Origin: Synergistaceae bacterium
GTDB taxonomy: Bacteria > Synergistota > Synergistia > Synergistales > Aminobacteriaceae
Assembly (NCBI GenBank): GCA_017455085.1
Contig: JAFTBT010000045.1
Span: 1 to 18,120 of the forward strand
Length of the DNA: 18,120 bases
Direction of reading: 5' to 3'
Position numbers and translations under genes: made by a program. Of this stretch, positions 6,315 to 13,046 are shown in pieces. Positions within the stretch are counted from its first letter, which is position 1, and each line of letters begins with the position of its first letter. The notes under the pieces are model-generated. The model had not been told where the DNA came from. It was given only the letters and a program-made list of their open reading frames with translations, and ran no database searches.

Positions 6315-7691
6315 ATGAAGCTCACGAGAACAGCAGTAATTTTCGGACTGGGTGTGTGTCTTGGCCTGATGGTATGCGCGAGTGATGGGTATGCACTTCC
6401 GGCGAAATATGACCTTCGGGATTATGGGCGTATATCTCCCGTCAAGAATCAGGGGCTGCCCGGTCCGTGTTGGGCATTTGCTGCGCTGGGAGCGATGGAG
6501 AGCAACTACTTGACACAGAGTCTCCACACGCAGACTCTCCACACCGGCGGGAAAACTTCACGCACATCAACACAGACTCTCAGCACTAACGCCAAAATTC
6601 CCGACCTCTCAGAAATGCAGTTAGCTTTCTACACCTACAAAGACCCCGACAAAAAACGCTGCTTCACTCCGTTATACAGTTCCGGTACTCTGAGTCTTGA
6701 GGGCAGTGCATTCAGGGCTGCGGCTTTCCTGCTGAGACTCTCAGGCCCAACGGAAGAAAAATCCCTGCGCTACAACACACAGCTTCCAGACTCCGAGAAG
6801 AAAGCTCTCGCGAAAAAGTCACCCGAAAGTTTCCGGAGGGTTATGCGGCTTCGTGATGTGTACTTCCTTGCTGGAGATCAGACCCTCAACGACACGGCCA
6901 AGAAGGAGCTTATCATGCAGCACGGAGCAATATACATCAGCATGTACAGCGACCCAATGAACTACAGGAACATCAACGGACACTACACGTACTACAACCC
7001 TGAACACGGCAAAGACACAGACCATGACGTTTTGCTCGCGGGATGGGATGATGATTTTCCTGCTGGAAACTTTTCCCCGAGACCATCACGTAACGGCGCG
7101 TGGCTGGTCAAAAATTCGTGGGGCACTATGCGCGGAAGTGAAGGCGGGTATTTCTGGATGTCCTACGACCAGCATACTTGGGGAGGCACTGCGTTTGTTG
7201 TCGAGCGGGCTAACCAAAGAATGAGGCATTACGGCTACGATGACTTGGGATTCTGTACGAGCGTCAAATACTCTTGGGGAGCGAACATCTTCCGGACTCG
7301 AACACGGCGCGAGAATCTCAGGGAAGCAGCATTTTACGCACCGGGCAATAATCTCGGCTATGAAGTGTACGTGTATGATCTCGGCTACAAGATCCCGGAG
7401 TCGCCTGTTGCTGGGACTCTGGTGTCGCACACGAAGGGCAGCGTGAAGTTTGCAGGGTACTACACTGTGAATCTGCCTGAGGCTGTGAGCCTGAAGGAAG
7501 GGCAGTATTTTTCTGTAGTGGTGAAATTTTCTGGAGGGTATATGCCTGTGGAGTGCAAGGTGGCGAGGTATTCAGAGAACGCGGAAGTGAATGAACGTGA
7601 GAGCTGGTTTTCTCGTGACGGGAGGAGCTGGCTTGACGGCGTGAGCATAAAGAGCAATGCATGCATAAAGGCGTATACGTTGATGAAGTGA
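6315..7691 (+). CDS. Secreted papain-like (C1) cysteine peptidase with C-terminal lectin-like domain
   Basis: The protein has 458 aa. Residues 1-28 are a signal peptide ending SDGYA. The mature enzyme starts at once with the C1 core and has no propeptide: KYDLRDYGRISPVKNQG, oxyanion Gln46, and nucleophile Cys52 in GPCWAFA. Then come His237 in DTDHDVLLAGWDDDF and Asn267 in LVKNSWG, so the catalytic set is complete. A Ser/Thr/His-rich insert lies near 66-95. Residues from about 310 to the end form a beta-rich domain like the lectin-like domain attached to C1 peptidases of anaerobes. It starts 4 bp after the ATPase stop with no clear SD, so it is probably translated by coupling. Context suggests it degrades extracellular protein for the adjacent importer. 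No Synerg-CTERM or other anchor is seen. Confidence 0.92.
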   Translation: MKLTRTAVIFGLGVCLGLMVCASDGYALPAKYDLRDYGRISPVKNQGLPGPCWAFAALGAMESNYLTQSLHTQTLHTGGKTSRTSTQTLSTNAKIPDLSEMQLAFYTYKDPDKKRCFTPLYSSGTLSLEGSAFRAAAFLLRLSGPTEEKSLRYNTQLPDSEKKALAKKSPESFRRVMRLRDVYFLAGDQTLNDTAKKELIMQHGAIYISMYSDPMNYRNINGHYTYYNPEHGKDTDHDVLLAGWDDDFPAGNFSPRPSRNGAWLVKNSWGTMRGSEGGYFWMSYDQHTWGGTAFVVERANQRMRHYGYDDLGFCTSVKYSWGANIFRTRTRRENLREAAFYAPGNNLGYEVYVYDLGYKIPESPVAGTLVSHTKGSVKFAGYYTVNLPEAVSLKEGQYFSVVVKFSGGYMPVECKVARYSENAEVNERESWFSRDGRSWLDGVSIKSNACIKAYTLMK

Positions 7692-7749
7692 ATGATGCGT
7701 GAAGTGAGTGCTGTGAAGTGAAATGACTTCCCTGTGAAGAAAAAACACT

Positions 7750-7783
7750 CCCCCGGCTGAGTTAAAGGCTGGGGGATTTTGTT
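7750..7783. terminator. Bidirectional Rho-independent terminator
   Basis: CCCCCGGCT at 7750-7758 pairs with AGGCTGGGGG ending at 7775 (two G-T pairs). TTTTGTTT follows on the plus strand and GTGTTTTTT on the minus strand. It can end both the peptidase operon and the convergent 48-codon gene. Confidence 0.8.
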
Positions 7784-7815
7784 TGCTGATGTTGGTGAAG
7801 ATTGTTGTGAATGCG

Positions 7816-7962
7816 CTAAAAGAGGCCGTTTCCGAAAAATGTGGTTGTTTGCTCACCGTTGCTGCCGCTGTTGTTGGGGTTACTGGTGTTGCTGGTGGCG
7901 ATAATGTCCTGAGGCTTGAACCGTAGCACCTCAACGTCCAGAGATGTATATCTTTCTTTCAC
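7816..7962 (-). CDS. 48-aa protein of unknown function with DIIATS motif
   Basis: A short frame starts with GTG at 7962 and ends with TAG at 7816. Support for a real gene is strong: a near-perfect SD (GAAAGGAGGT, 7971-7980) with 8-nt spacing, a TATAAT/TTGACG promoter 50-75 nt upstream, and terminators on both sides. The protein begins KERYTSLDVEVLRFKPQDII, then ATS, then an Asn/Ser/Gly/Thr-rich stretch, and ends TTFFGNGLF. It has no signal peptide and no Cys. The layout, a short 'Y..p.lev..f...DIIaTS' head with a variable polar tail, resembles small orphan proteins common in gut anaerobes, where their role is unknown as far as I know. A RiPP precursor, secreted peptide or small regulator are all possible. 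I assign no function. Confidence 0.75.
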   Translation of the reverse strand: MKERYTSLDVEVLRFKPQDIIATSNTSNPNNSGSNGEQTTTFFGNGLF

Positions 7963-8012
7963 GATGCTTTACCTCCTTTCACGCGTAGAATAACTAGTCT
8001 AGGATAGGTAGT

Positions 8013-8039
8013 ATTATAGAGATGGGGTGGCTTCGTCAA
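8013..8039 (-). promoter_or_regulatory. Promoter of the 48-aa gene
   Basis: On the minus strand there is a perfect TATAAT (8018-8013). TTGACG (8039-8034) lies 15 nt upstream, or 17 nt if TAATAC two bases further on is used as the -10. The promoter sits just past the terminator of the upstream operon, so the small gene has its own transcript with a leader of about 40 nt. Confidence 0.7.
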
Positions 8040-8053
8040 GATGTCTTATGCGC

Positions 8054-8089
8054 AAAAAATTCCCCTCAGCCCGTGATGACTGGGGGGAT
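8054..8089 (-). terminator. Terminator of the exported-protein operon
   Basis: Read on the minus strand, TCCCC plus CAGTC pairs with GGCTG plus GGGGA (one mismatch and one G-T pair), followed by ATTTTTT. It lies about 35 nt after the stop of the Spy-like gene. Confidence 0.75.
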
Positions 8090-8122
8090 TCTTCGTGATG
8101 TTAATGCGTAATTTGCCGTGTG

Positions 8123-8641
8123 CTACTCTTCCGGTGCTTCGCCTTTCGGTGCAGGAGGTGCGGGAGGAACGTTGCGGTTAAGCTCTCTCTGTGTCCTGAA
8201 GGCCTCCATACGTTCAAGGCTCTTGCTGAATCTCCACGTCCTCACTTCGTTTTCTGCCTGCTGGATCTTCGCGAAAATCTCCATAGCTTTTGCCTTGTTG
8301 AGACTCTTCTCCGAGAGTGCTGCACTGAGGTCGATCCTGAGCTTTGCGGCCTCAACTGCCTGAGCGCGAATCTCTTCGGGCATATCCGGAGCGAACTCCA
8401 GCCTTCCGCCTCTGTGTCCGCGTCCCATTCCGCAAAACTCTCTGCCTCCGTCACAGTCTTCTGGTCTGCCGAATCTCTGGCCGAGCATACGCTGGTCGAT
8501 GTGACCTCTCTCGCCTGAAAACTCCTTCTGGAGCTGAGGGGACATCCTGCGAGCCTGATCATGTCCGCGTGTCTGGGCAAATGCTGCTCCTGCAACACAC
8601 ACTACTGCTACTACTGCGATTACTGCTAATACTTTCCTCAT
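8123..8641 (-). CDS. Periplasmic Spy/CpxP-like (heavy-metal sensor-like) protein
   Basis: This 172-aa exported protein has a signal peptide at residues 1-22, cleaved after AAFA. The middle (about 45-80) is rich in Arg, Gly and His and has two cysteines, Cys63 and Cys70, in a CDGGREFCGMGRGH context that could bind metal. Residues 87-150 form a long amphipathic helical region, DMPEEIRAQAVEAAKLRIDL followed by KAKAMEIFAKIQQAENEVR. This resembles the Spy/CpxP/ZraP family of periplasmic chaperones and metal sensors. The canonical LTxxQ motif is not obvious, so the family call is tentative. The tail is Pro/Ala/Glu-rich. An AGGAGG lies 8 nt before the ATG. It is the last gene of an operon divergent from a two-component system, as cpxP is from cpxRA. 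Confidence 0.75.
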   Translation of the reverse strand: MRKVLAVIAVVAVVCVAGAAFAQTRGHDQARRMSPQLQKEFSGERGHIDQRMLGQRFGRPEDCDGGREFCGMGRGHRGGRLEFAPDMPEEIRAQAVEAAKLRIDLSAALSEKSLNKAKAMEIFAKIQQAENEVRTWRFSKSLERMEAFRTQRELNRNVPPAPPAPKGEAPEE

Positions 8642-8676
8642 AAAAGTATCCTCCTAAAGTTTAGGTTACTGATTAT

Positions 8677-8709
8677 CAGCGGTCTGTGGCCGTTATTCAT
8701 GAACCGCTG
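8677..8709. repeat. Inverted repeat between two exported-protein genes
   Basis: CAGCGGT (8677-8683) and ACCGCTG (8703-8709) are perfect inverted copies with 19 nt between. No T run follows, so it is more likely an mRNA processing or stabilising hairpin than a terminator. Confidence 0.5.
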
Positions 8710-8718
8710 CATACGGTC

Positions 8719-9171
8719 TTAGTTTTTGTACTCCGGCGGCACTTTGCGCTTGTGTCCATCTCTGGGCAACGGGTGCGGTCTGTCGTCGCGGCGGTCGTCT
8801 TTCGGTTTCTCTGGCGGTCTGTTCGGGCGGACTCCGTCTTTCGGACGCTCAGGGTGTTTTTTGTCGTTACGGTCGTCTTTCGGTTTCTCCGGCGGTCTCC
8901 TGCCGTAGCGGTCGTCTTTTGGACGCTCGATCGGTTTCCTGTCGTAGTAGTCGTCTTTCGTGCGGTCCGGCCATCTCCCAGTTCCGGGCTTGACCACCGG
9001 CGGCCACTTCTTCTGCTCTTCCTGAGTCTCATGTTTTTCCCTGACTCGCTGCATTTCCCCAAATGGGTCGCTCTTGAACGGGTTATTAGGGTCGTTCTCT
9101 TTCGCAAAAGCTGCTCCACTAACTGCCAACACTCCCGCAAACGCTAATACTGCCAAAATTCTGTACTTCAT
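8719..9171 (-). CDS. Exported charged protein with four 13-residue PKDD repeats
   Basis: This 150-aa protein has a clear signal peptide (residues 1-23, cleaved after GAAFA). The mature part is almost entirely Pro, Lys, Arg, Asp and Glu, and probably disordered. Residues 81-132 are four exact-length tandem repeats of 13 residues: IERPKDDRYGRRP, PEKPKDDRNDKKH, PERPKDGVRPNRP and PEKPKDDRRDDRP. Before them lies an acidic/basic stretch, including KSDPFGEMQRVREKHETQEE. I recognise no family. Both the signal and the polyampholyte composition suggest the periplasm, perhaps binding metal, peptidoglycan or nucleic acid. An AAAGGAGA lies 9 nt before the ATG. It is the middle gene of the three-gene operon facing the two-component system. 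The opposite strand also has long open frames, which come from the repeats and are not credible genes. Confidence 0.8.
   Translation of the reverse strand: MKYRILAVLAFAGVLAVSGAAFAKENDPNNPFKSDPFGEMQRVREKHETQEEQKKWPPVVKPGTGRWPDRTKDDYYDRKPIERPKDDRYGRRPPEKPKDDRNDKKHPERPKDGVRPNRPPEKPKDDRRDDRPHPLPRDGHKRKVPPEYKN
8776..8931 (-). repeat. Four 39-bp tandem coding repeats
   Basis: Four imperfect 39-bp units encode the 13-residue PKDD repeats (residues 81-132). On the plus strand each contains a variant of CGGTCGTCTTTCGG or a close relative. The period is conserved without any indel. Confidence 0.8.
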
Positions 9172-9228
9172 GGTTGTGAATCTCCTTTCAGGTTTTCCGG
9201 TAATGTTACCCTATTTTCCCCTGAGCTG

Positions 9229-9525
9229 CTACCTGCAGGGAGGTGCTGGGTGTCTGCGTCCGTGATGCCTGAAGTGTTCCGGATGAGGTCCCCTGTGTAC
9301 GTGATGCCTGAAGTGTTCCGGATGATGCGGCGGCGGTGTAGGCGGTACATCCCAGTGATGACTGTGCATTTCCGGAGGCGGCCTGTGTCCGTCATGGTGG
9401 CGGCTGACCTGTACCTTCGATTGGGCTGAATCTATACCTGCTGCCTGTGCGGGAAGGCTTCCGTAAAACACACTTCCTGCTGCGAAAACTGCTAACACTG
9501 CTGCTAACTTCCTTGATGTCTTCAT
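9229..9525 (-). CDS. Small exported histidine-rich protein, putative metal binder
   Basis: This 98-aa protein has a signal peptide of about 29 residues ending LPAQAAG. The rest contains 17 histidines in 57 residues (from His43 to Arg98), mixed with Pro and Arg: SRHHDGH, MHSHHWDV, and the octapeptide HPEHFRHH twice, 13 residues apart (68-75 and 81-88). The penultimate residue is Cys. Such His-rich, Cys-poor periplasmic proteins generally bind nickel, zinc or copper. A storage or buffering role is inferred, not shown. The SD AAGGAGG is well placed before the ATG. This is the first gene of the operon and the closest to the divergent two-component system. Any regulation by that system would act through the 9526-9626 gap. 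Confidence 0.82.
   Translation of the reverse strand: MKTSRKLAAVLAVFAAGSVFYGSLPAQAAGIDSAQSKVQVSRHHDGHRPPPEMHSHHWDVPPTPPPHHPEHFRHHVHRGPHPEHFRHHGRRHPAPPCR
9261..9325 (-). repeat. Exact 26-bp direct repeat inside the His-rich gene
   Basis: The same 26 bases, starting CGTGATGCCTGAAGTG on the plus strand, occur at 9261-9286 and 9300-9325. The period is 39 bp (13 codons), and the identity extends to silent positions, so the duplication is recent. Confidence 0.9.
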
Positions 9526-9555
9526 TTTGTTCGACCTCCTTGTTTCAACGCTGAT

Positions 9556-9609
9556 AGAATACTCTGTGTTTATGAACCCAATGTGAAATCCAAATGTAAT
9601 TCTTGTGAA
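9556..9609. promoter_or_regulatory. Candidate OmpR-type operator and promoter between the two-component system and its putative targets
   Basis: On the plus strand TATGAA (9571), TGTGAA (9582) and TGTGAA (9604) lie at 11-bp or 22-bp intervals, with a weak member at 9593. Reading minus, TATTCT (9561-9556) is a fair -10 for the His-rich operon, but nothing like TTGACA sits 17 nt upstream. The repeats cover the -35 place, as expected for an activator of the OmpR family that binds direct repeats on one DNA face. Confidence 0.4.
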
Positions 9610-9626
9610 TGGAGGAATTTTTTTTC

Positions 9627-10310
9627 ATGAAGTTACTTGTTGTTGAGGATGAGGCCTCTATCGCTGAAGTGGTCATAGCTTACGCAAAACGTGAGGGCTA
9701 CGATACTGCATATGCTTCCGACGGATTAAGCGCACTCGACATTTTCGAGACTGACGATATTGATCTCGTGATTCTTGACCTGATGCTCCCAAAGCTCAAC
9801 GGTGAAGAAGTCTGCCGCAGAATCCGCGAAAAATCTTCAGTGCCGATCATCATGCTCACGGCAAAATCCAGCGAGTCCGATGTGGTCGAAGGTCTGGATC
9901 TCGGCGCGAACGACTACGTAGCAAAACCCTTCAGCCCCCGCGTCCTCATGGCACGAATCCGCACACAGCTCCGCACCAAAGAGACACGCGACAACATCAC
10001 CGCAGGAGTATGCGCTGACGGAAGAATAGAGATTGACCCCGAAAGAGTCGAACTCCGAAAGGACGGCGTAGTGATTCCCGTGACGAAGAGCGAATTTCTG
10101 ATATTCTCGACTCTCGCATCCAGACCCATACGCACATGGAGCAGGGAAGAAATCATCAGGTCCGCACTCGGTGATGACTATGACGGTTTCGACAGGACTA
10201 TTGATACTTACGTGAAGAACTTGCGCAAAAAACTCGCTGAACCCGGCCACGAAAACGGCTGGATAAAAACTATCTACGGCTTCGGATACAGGTTTGACGA
10301 TGAGAAATAG
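9627..10310 (+). CDS. OmpR/PhoB-family response regulator
   Basis: This 227-aa regulator has an N-terminal receiver domain (about 1-118) with VVEDE, phospho-acceptor Asp51 in VILDLMLPKLNG, Thr78 in MLTAK and Lys100 in AKPF. It is followed by an OmpR-type winged helix (about 130-225) with VTKSEFLIFSTLASRP, the recognition-helix region RTIDTYVKNLRKKL and the wing KTIYGFGYRF. I choose the ATG at 9627 over the in-frame ATG at 9609, because the GGAGG at 9611-9615 is then a properly spaced SD, whereas nothing precedes 9609. The stop overlaps the start of the histidine kinase. It probably controls the divergent exported-protein operon and possibly itself. Confidence 0.95.
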   Translation: MKLLVVEDEASIAEVVIAYAKREGYDTAYASDGLSALDIFETDDIDLVILDLMLPKLNGEEVCRRIREKSSVPIIMLTAKSSESDVVEGLDLGANDYVAKPFSPRVLMARIRTQLRTKETRDNITAGVCADGRIEIDPERVELRKDGVVIPVTKSEFLIFSTLASRPIRTWSREEIIRSALGDDYDGFDRTIDTYVKNLRKKLAEPGHENGWIKTIYGFGYRFDDEK

Positions 10311-11637
10311 ATCCCTGCGCACGCATTTCCTGATGCTGTATGTGATTTTGGCGGTCTTGGCCGGAATCATAGTGCCTGCTGTGAGCGTGAACCTGAGTAT
10401 TGACGCGTTCAGGGACTACCAGATTCAGAGACGGCAGAGTGATCTGGAGAACTTGGGCGAATCTTTGTCGAGGCTCTATGACGAGGAAGGCGGCTGCTGG
10501 AAACACAGGCGTATCCGGGACATCCTGCACCCTGCCCCGCAGTGGAACGGTATGTTGATCACGCTGCGCAACTCCGACGGAAGGGAGATATACAGCCTCA
10601 AGCCCGCGCCCCTGACCTCAAACAGGCCGGTATACCACGACAAAATCACTATACCTATGGGAGAAAGAGGCAGACTCGAAGTCGACCACAGAATACCCGC
10701 CGGATACTCTGAGCATTCGTTCATGACGTACCTGACGCATTACACGCTGTACGGTGCGCTGATCATGGTAGTTGTTGCGTGCGGACTGGGATATTTTGTG
10801 TCTGGGAAGCTGAGTCGCCCTGTGATTAGGGCTATCGACCGGACGAAGAGCATATCTCGCGGTGAATATGACTCTCAGGAGAAATTCCCTGCTGTGGGGA
10901 TTCGGGAGCTTGACGCGCTGACGAAAGGAGTTGAGGATTTGGGAAGGTCTCTTGCGGCTCAGGAGAAGCTACGGCGGAGGTTGATGGTGGATGTTGCTCA
11001 TGAGCTCAGGACTCCGCTGACGGTGACGCGTACGCAGATAGAGGCGATTGCTGACGGGATACTTGAGGCGACTCCGGAGAGGCTGACTCTGTGTGTGAAC
11101 GAGATGCAGAGGCTTGCGGACTTAATCGGGAACATTGACGCATTGACTCGCCTTGAGGGAGAAAACATCACTCTGCACACCGAGAACACGGACATGCGGA
11201 GATTTCTGGAGCCGGTGATTGAGAGCTTTGCGCCGGTGTTTGCGAAGTCTGGTATAGTTTTGGGGTCGGAGCTGGAGAATAACTGCGTGTGCGAGATAGA
11301 CAGGGACAACTTCAGGCACGTGGTCGATAACTTACTGAGCAATGCCCTGCGCTACACGGATGAGGGCGGAAAAGTGGACGTGATACTCCGAAAGTCGGGC
11401 AAGAGCGTAGTGATTCAGGTGAAGGACTCAGGAATCGGGATAGCAGAGAAGGATTTGCCGAACATCTTCGAGAGATTTTACAGGGCTGACGAGTCACGTA
11501 CGAGAGTCACAGGCGGGAGCGGTGTAGGCTTGGCGATAGTGAAAGCTGCTGTTGAAGCACACGGCGGAAAAATCACGGTCGAGAGCAAAAAAGGCGAGGG
11601 GAGCATATTCACGATAACACTCCCCCAGAGCGCATAA
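10300..11637 (+). CDS. Membrane sensor histidine kinase (HisKA/HATPase, BaeS-like)
   Basis: The protein has 445 aa. It has a transmembrane helix near 12-31, an extracytoplasmic sensing loop of about 115 residues, and a second helix near 152-170. A HAMP domain with KLSRPVIRAIDRTKSISRGE follows. The dimerisation box is VDVAHELRTPL, with phospho-acceptor His234. The ATPase domain has an N box DNLLSNALRYT, G1 DSGIGI, F box FERFYRADESR and G2 GGSGVGLAI. All motifs are intact. The ATG at 10300 overlaps the regulator gene by 11 bp. A TTG two codons earlier is possible but has no better SD. The stop lies one base from the stop of the convergent sugar-reductase gene, with no terminator between. Its signal is unknown, but the exported neighbours suggest envelope or metal stress. 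Confidence 0.95.
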   Translation: MRNRSLRTHFLMLYVILAVLAGIIVPAVSVNLSIDAFRDYQIQRRQSDLENLGESLSRLYDEEGGCWKHRRIRDILHPAPQWNGMLITLRNSDGREIYSLKPAPLTSNRPVYHDKITIPMGERGRLEVDHRIPAGYSEHSFMTYLTHYTLYGALIMVVVACGLGYFVSGKLSRPVIRAIDRTKSISRGEYDSQEKFPAVGIRELDALTKGVEDLGRSLAAQEKLRRRLMVDVAHELRTPLTVTRTQIEAIADGILEATPERLTLCVNEMQRLADLIGNIDALTRLEGENITLHTENTDMRRFLEPVIESFAPVFAKSGIVLGSELENNCVCEIDRDNFRHVVDNLLSNALRYTDEGGKVDVILRKSGKSVVIQVKDSGIGIAEKDLPNIFERFYRADESRTRVTGGSGVGLAIVKAAVEAHGGKITVESKKGEGSIFTITLPQSA

Positions 11638-11638
11638 G

Positions 11639-12496
11639 CTACAGTAATTCCTTCAGGCCTTCGTGCCACGTGATGCTTGGCCTGAAACCGATAACGTCAT
11701 TCAGTCTGCGAGAGTCCCCCAACACAAGCGGAGCAGTGTCGTTATTCGCAGCATACTCGTATTCAGGAACAGGACACCCCAAAACTTCAGCGGCCTTCTT
11801 CGCGATGTCGCAGAGTCTTGTTGCTTGGCCTGAGGCGATATTCACAGCACCGCAGTACTCGCTGAACATCAGGGCGATCAGTCCTCCGGCAACGTCAGCA
11901 GCGTGCATATAGTCCCGCGAAATGTACGGGAACTTCATAGCGGGCTTTTCTCCGCGCTTGAGGCAGTCCACTACGTAGCGGGTGATTCTTTCGGGGCGTT
12001 CACATCTGCCGTACAGGAAAAATACTCGTCCCCATGCGAAACTGAAGCCGGTATGTTTTGCCCACGATGACGCAAGCGAATACAGTGAGGCCTTTGCTGT
12101 CCCATAGAGTGAGTCGGATTTCAGGGGGGTAATATCCTCCTGCATGAAGCCATAGCTCCAGTCGTACTCTATGCATGAGCCCGTGAAGGCAGCACGTTTC
12201 CCTCCGCACTCCGCAAAAGTCTTCAGCAGGTGCAGACTCGACACAACCCAGTCCAGATTGTCGGGAGCAGTCATGTATCCGGGTGCAACGTTCCACGCGA
12301 GATGCAGCAAGTATTCTGGGCGGTGCGCCTCGATGAATGAGCTGACGGCTTCAGAGTCGAACAGGTCTAGAGAGATTCCGCAAGGGCCTTTTCCTGAACG
12401 TGAGACCCCAAAAACTTCATGGCCTGCGTTGATGAGCTGAGGGACTGCATAGCTGCCGATTAAGCCCGTAGCTCCAGTAACCAGAATCCTAGCCAA
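11639..12496 (-). CDS. NAD(P)-dependent sugar epimerase/reductase (extended SDR)
   Basis: This 285-aa extended short-chain dehydrogenase has the Rossmann motif GATGLIG (residues 8-14), the active-site pair Tyr131/Lys135 in YGTAK, and the segment LHLAWNVAPGYM followed by NLDWVVSSLHLLKTFAE. That segment is characteristic of a subgroup found in nucleotide-sugar clusters, in which members reduce or epimerise 4-keto sugars bound to CDP, dTDP or GDP. The exact substrate cannot be read. The start is TTG at 12496, chosen because GGAGGG lies 7 nt upstream, and it overlaps the end of the epimerase gene by 8 bp. It is the last gene of the five-gene operon and would be the final reductase in the pathway. 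Confidence 0.85.
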   Translation of the reverse strand: MARILVTGATGLIGSYAVPQLINAGHEVFGVSRSGKGPCGISLDLFDSEAVSSFIEAHRPEYLLHLAWNVAPGYMTAPDNLDWVVSSLHLLKTFAECGGKRAAFTGSCIEYDWSYGFMQEDITPLKSDSLYGTAKASLYSLASSWAKHTGFSFAWGRVFFLYGRCERPERITRYVVDCLKRGEKPAMKFPYISRDYMHAADVAGGLIALMFSEYCGAVNIASGQATRLCDIAKKAAEVLGCPVPEYEYAANNDTAPLVLGDSRRLNDVIGFRPSITWHEGLKELL

Positions 12497-13031
12497 TAAT
12501 ATCCCTCCATGATGGCGCGTTCCTGTCCTTGTCGGAAAGTATTACGTTCTCCGTGTGAGGCCAGTGGATATTTACGTCAGGGTCATTCCACCGGAGTATT
12601 CTTTCACTGTTCGGGGCATAGGCTCGTGATACCTGATACGTGAAGATAACATCATCAGTCAGCGACATGTAGCCGTGCGCAAAATTCTCCGGAACGTACA
12701 ACGCCCTGAAGTTCTCGTCACTGAGCTCAACGCTGAAGTATTTCCCGAATGTGGGGCTGTCTCTGCGGAGGTCTACTATCGAGTCCAGCACACAGCCTTT
12801 CACGCAGCGCACTAACTTCACTTCTTCGTAGGGGTGAATCTGGTAATGCATTCCCCTGATTGTGTATTTCTGCTTCGTGTAGGAAATATTGCACTGGGAG
12901 ATCTCAGTAGAGAGTCCGTGATCCGCAAATTCCTTCGTGCAGTAAGTTCGCGCAAAGAATCCCCTGAAGTCCTCGTGCTTCTCAAGGTCAATAACGTATG
13001 CACCGCGTAAACTTGTCTCCGTAAAAATCAT
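12489..13031 (-). CDS. dTDP-4-dehydrorhamnose 3,5-epimerase-like protein (RmlC family)
   Basis: This 180-aa cupin epimerises keto-sugars attached to a nucleotide. The RmlC active-site residues are visible at the usual positions: His62 in IRGMHYQ, Tyr132 and Tyr138 in TYQVSRAY, and Asp169 in LSDKDR. The motif EDFRGFFARTY near the N-terminus matches the substrate-binding region. Two ATG codons are possible. The one at 13031 has GGAGG 7 nt upstream, while the one at 13037 sits almost on top of the SD, so I use 13031. It lies between UDP-glucose dehydrogenase and the SDR reductase with no dTDP-glucose enzymes (RmlA/B) near. It may therefore act on a CDP-linked substrate, as related epimerases in CDP-sugar clusters do. 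Specificity is inferred. Confidence 0.88.
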   Translation of the reverse strand: MIFTETSLRGAYVIDLEKHEDFRGFFARTYCTKEFADHGLSTEISQCNISYTKQKYTIRGMHYQIHPYEEVKLVRCVKGCVLDSIVDLRRDSPTFGKYFSVELSDENFRALYVPENFAHGYMSLTDDVIFTYQVSRAYAPNSERILRWNDPDVNIHWPHTENVILSDKDRNAPSWRDIIG

Positions 13032-13046
13032 AGTCATTCCTCCTGT

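Noticed and set aside
8697..9140. Minus-strand frame of 147 codons rich in Arg/Thr over the PKDD gene
   Set aside because: It has no signal peptide or SD of its own. The overlapping frame has both and shows perfect 13-residue repeats.
9261..9325. Two 26-bp repeats with a short spacer, CRISPR-like at first sight
   Set aside because: There are only two copies, the spacer is 13 bp, and the repeats are in frame and code for HPEHFRHH in a credible gene.
9609..9626. Earlier in-frame ATG for the response regulator
   Set aside because: Its own bases form the SD of the ATG at 9627, and the receiver domain starts with MKLLVVEDE at that codon.
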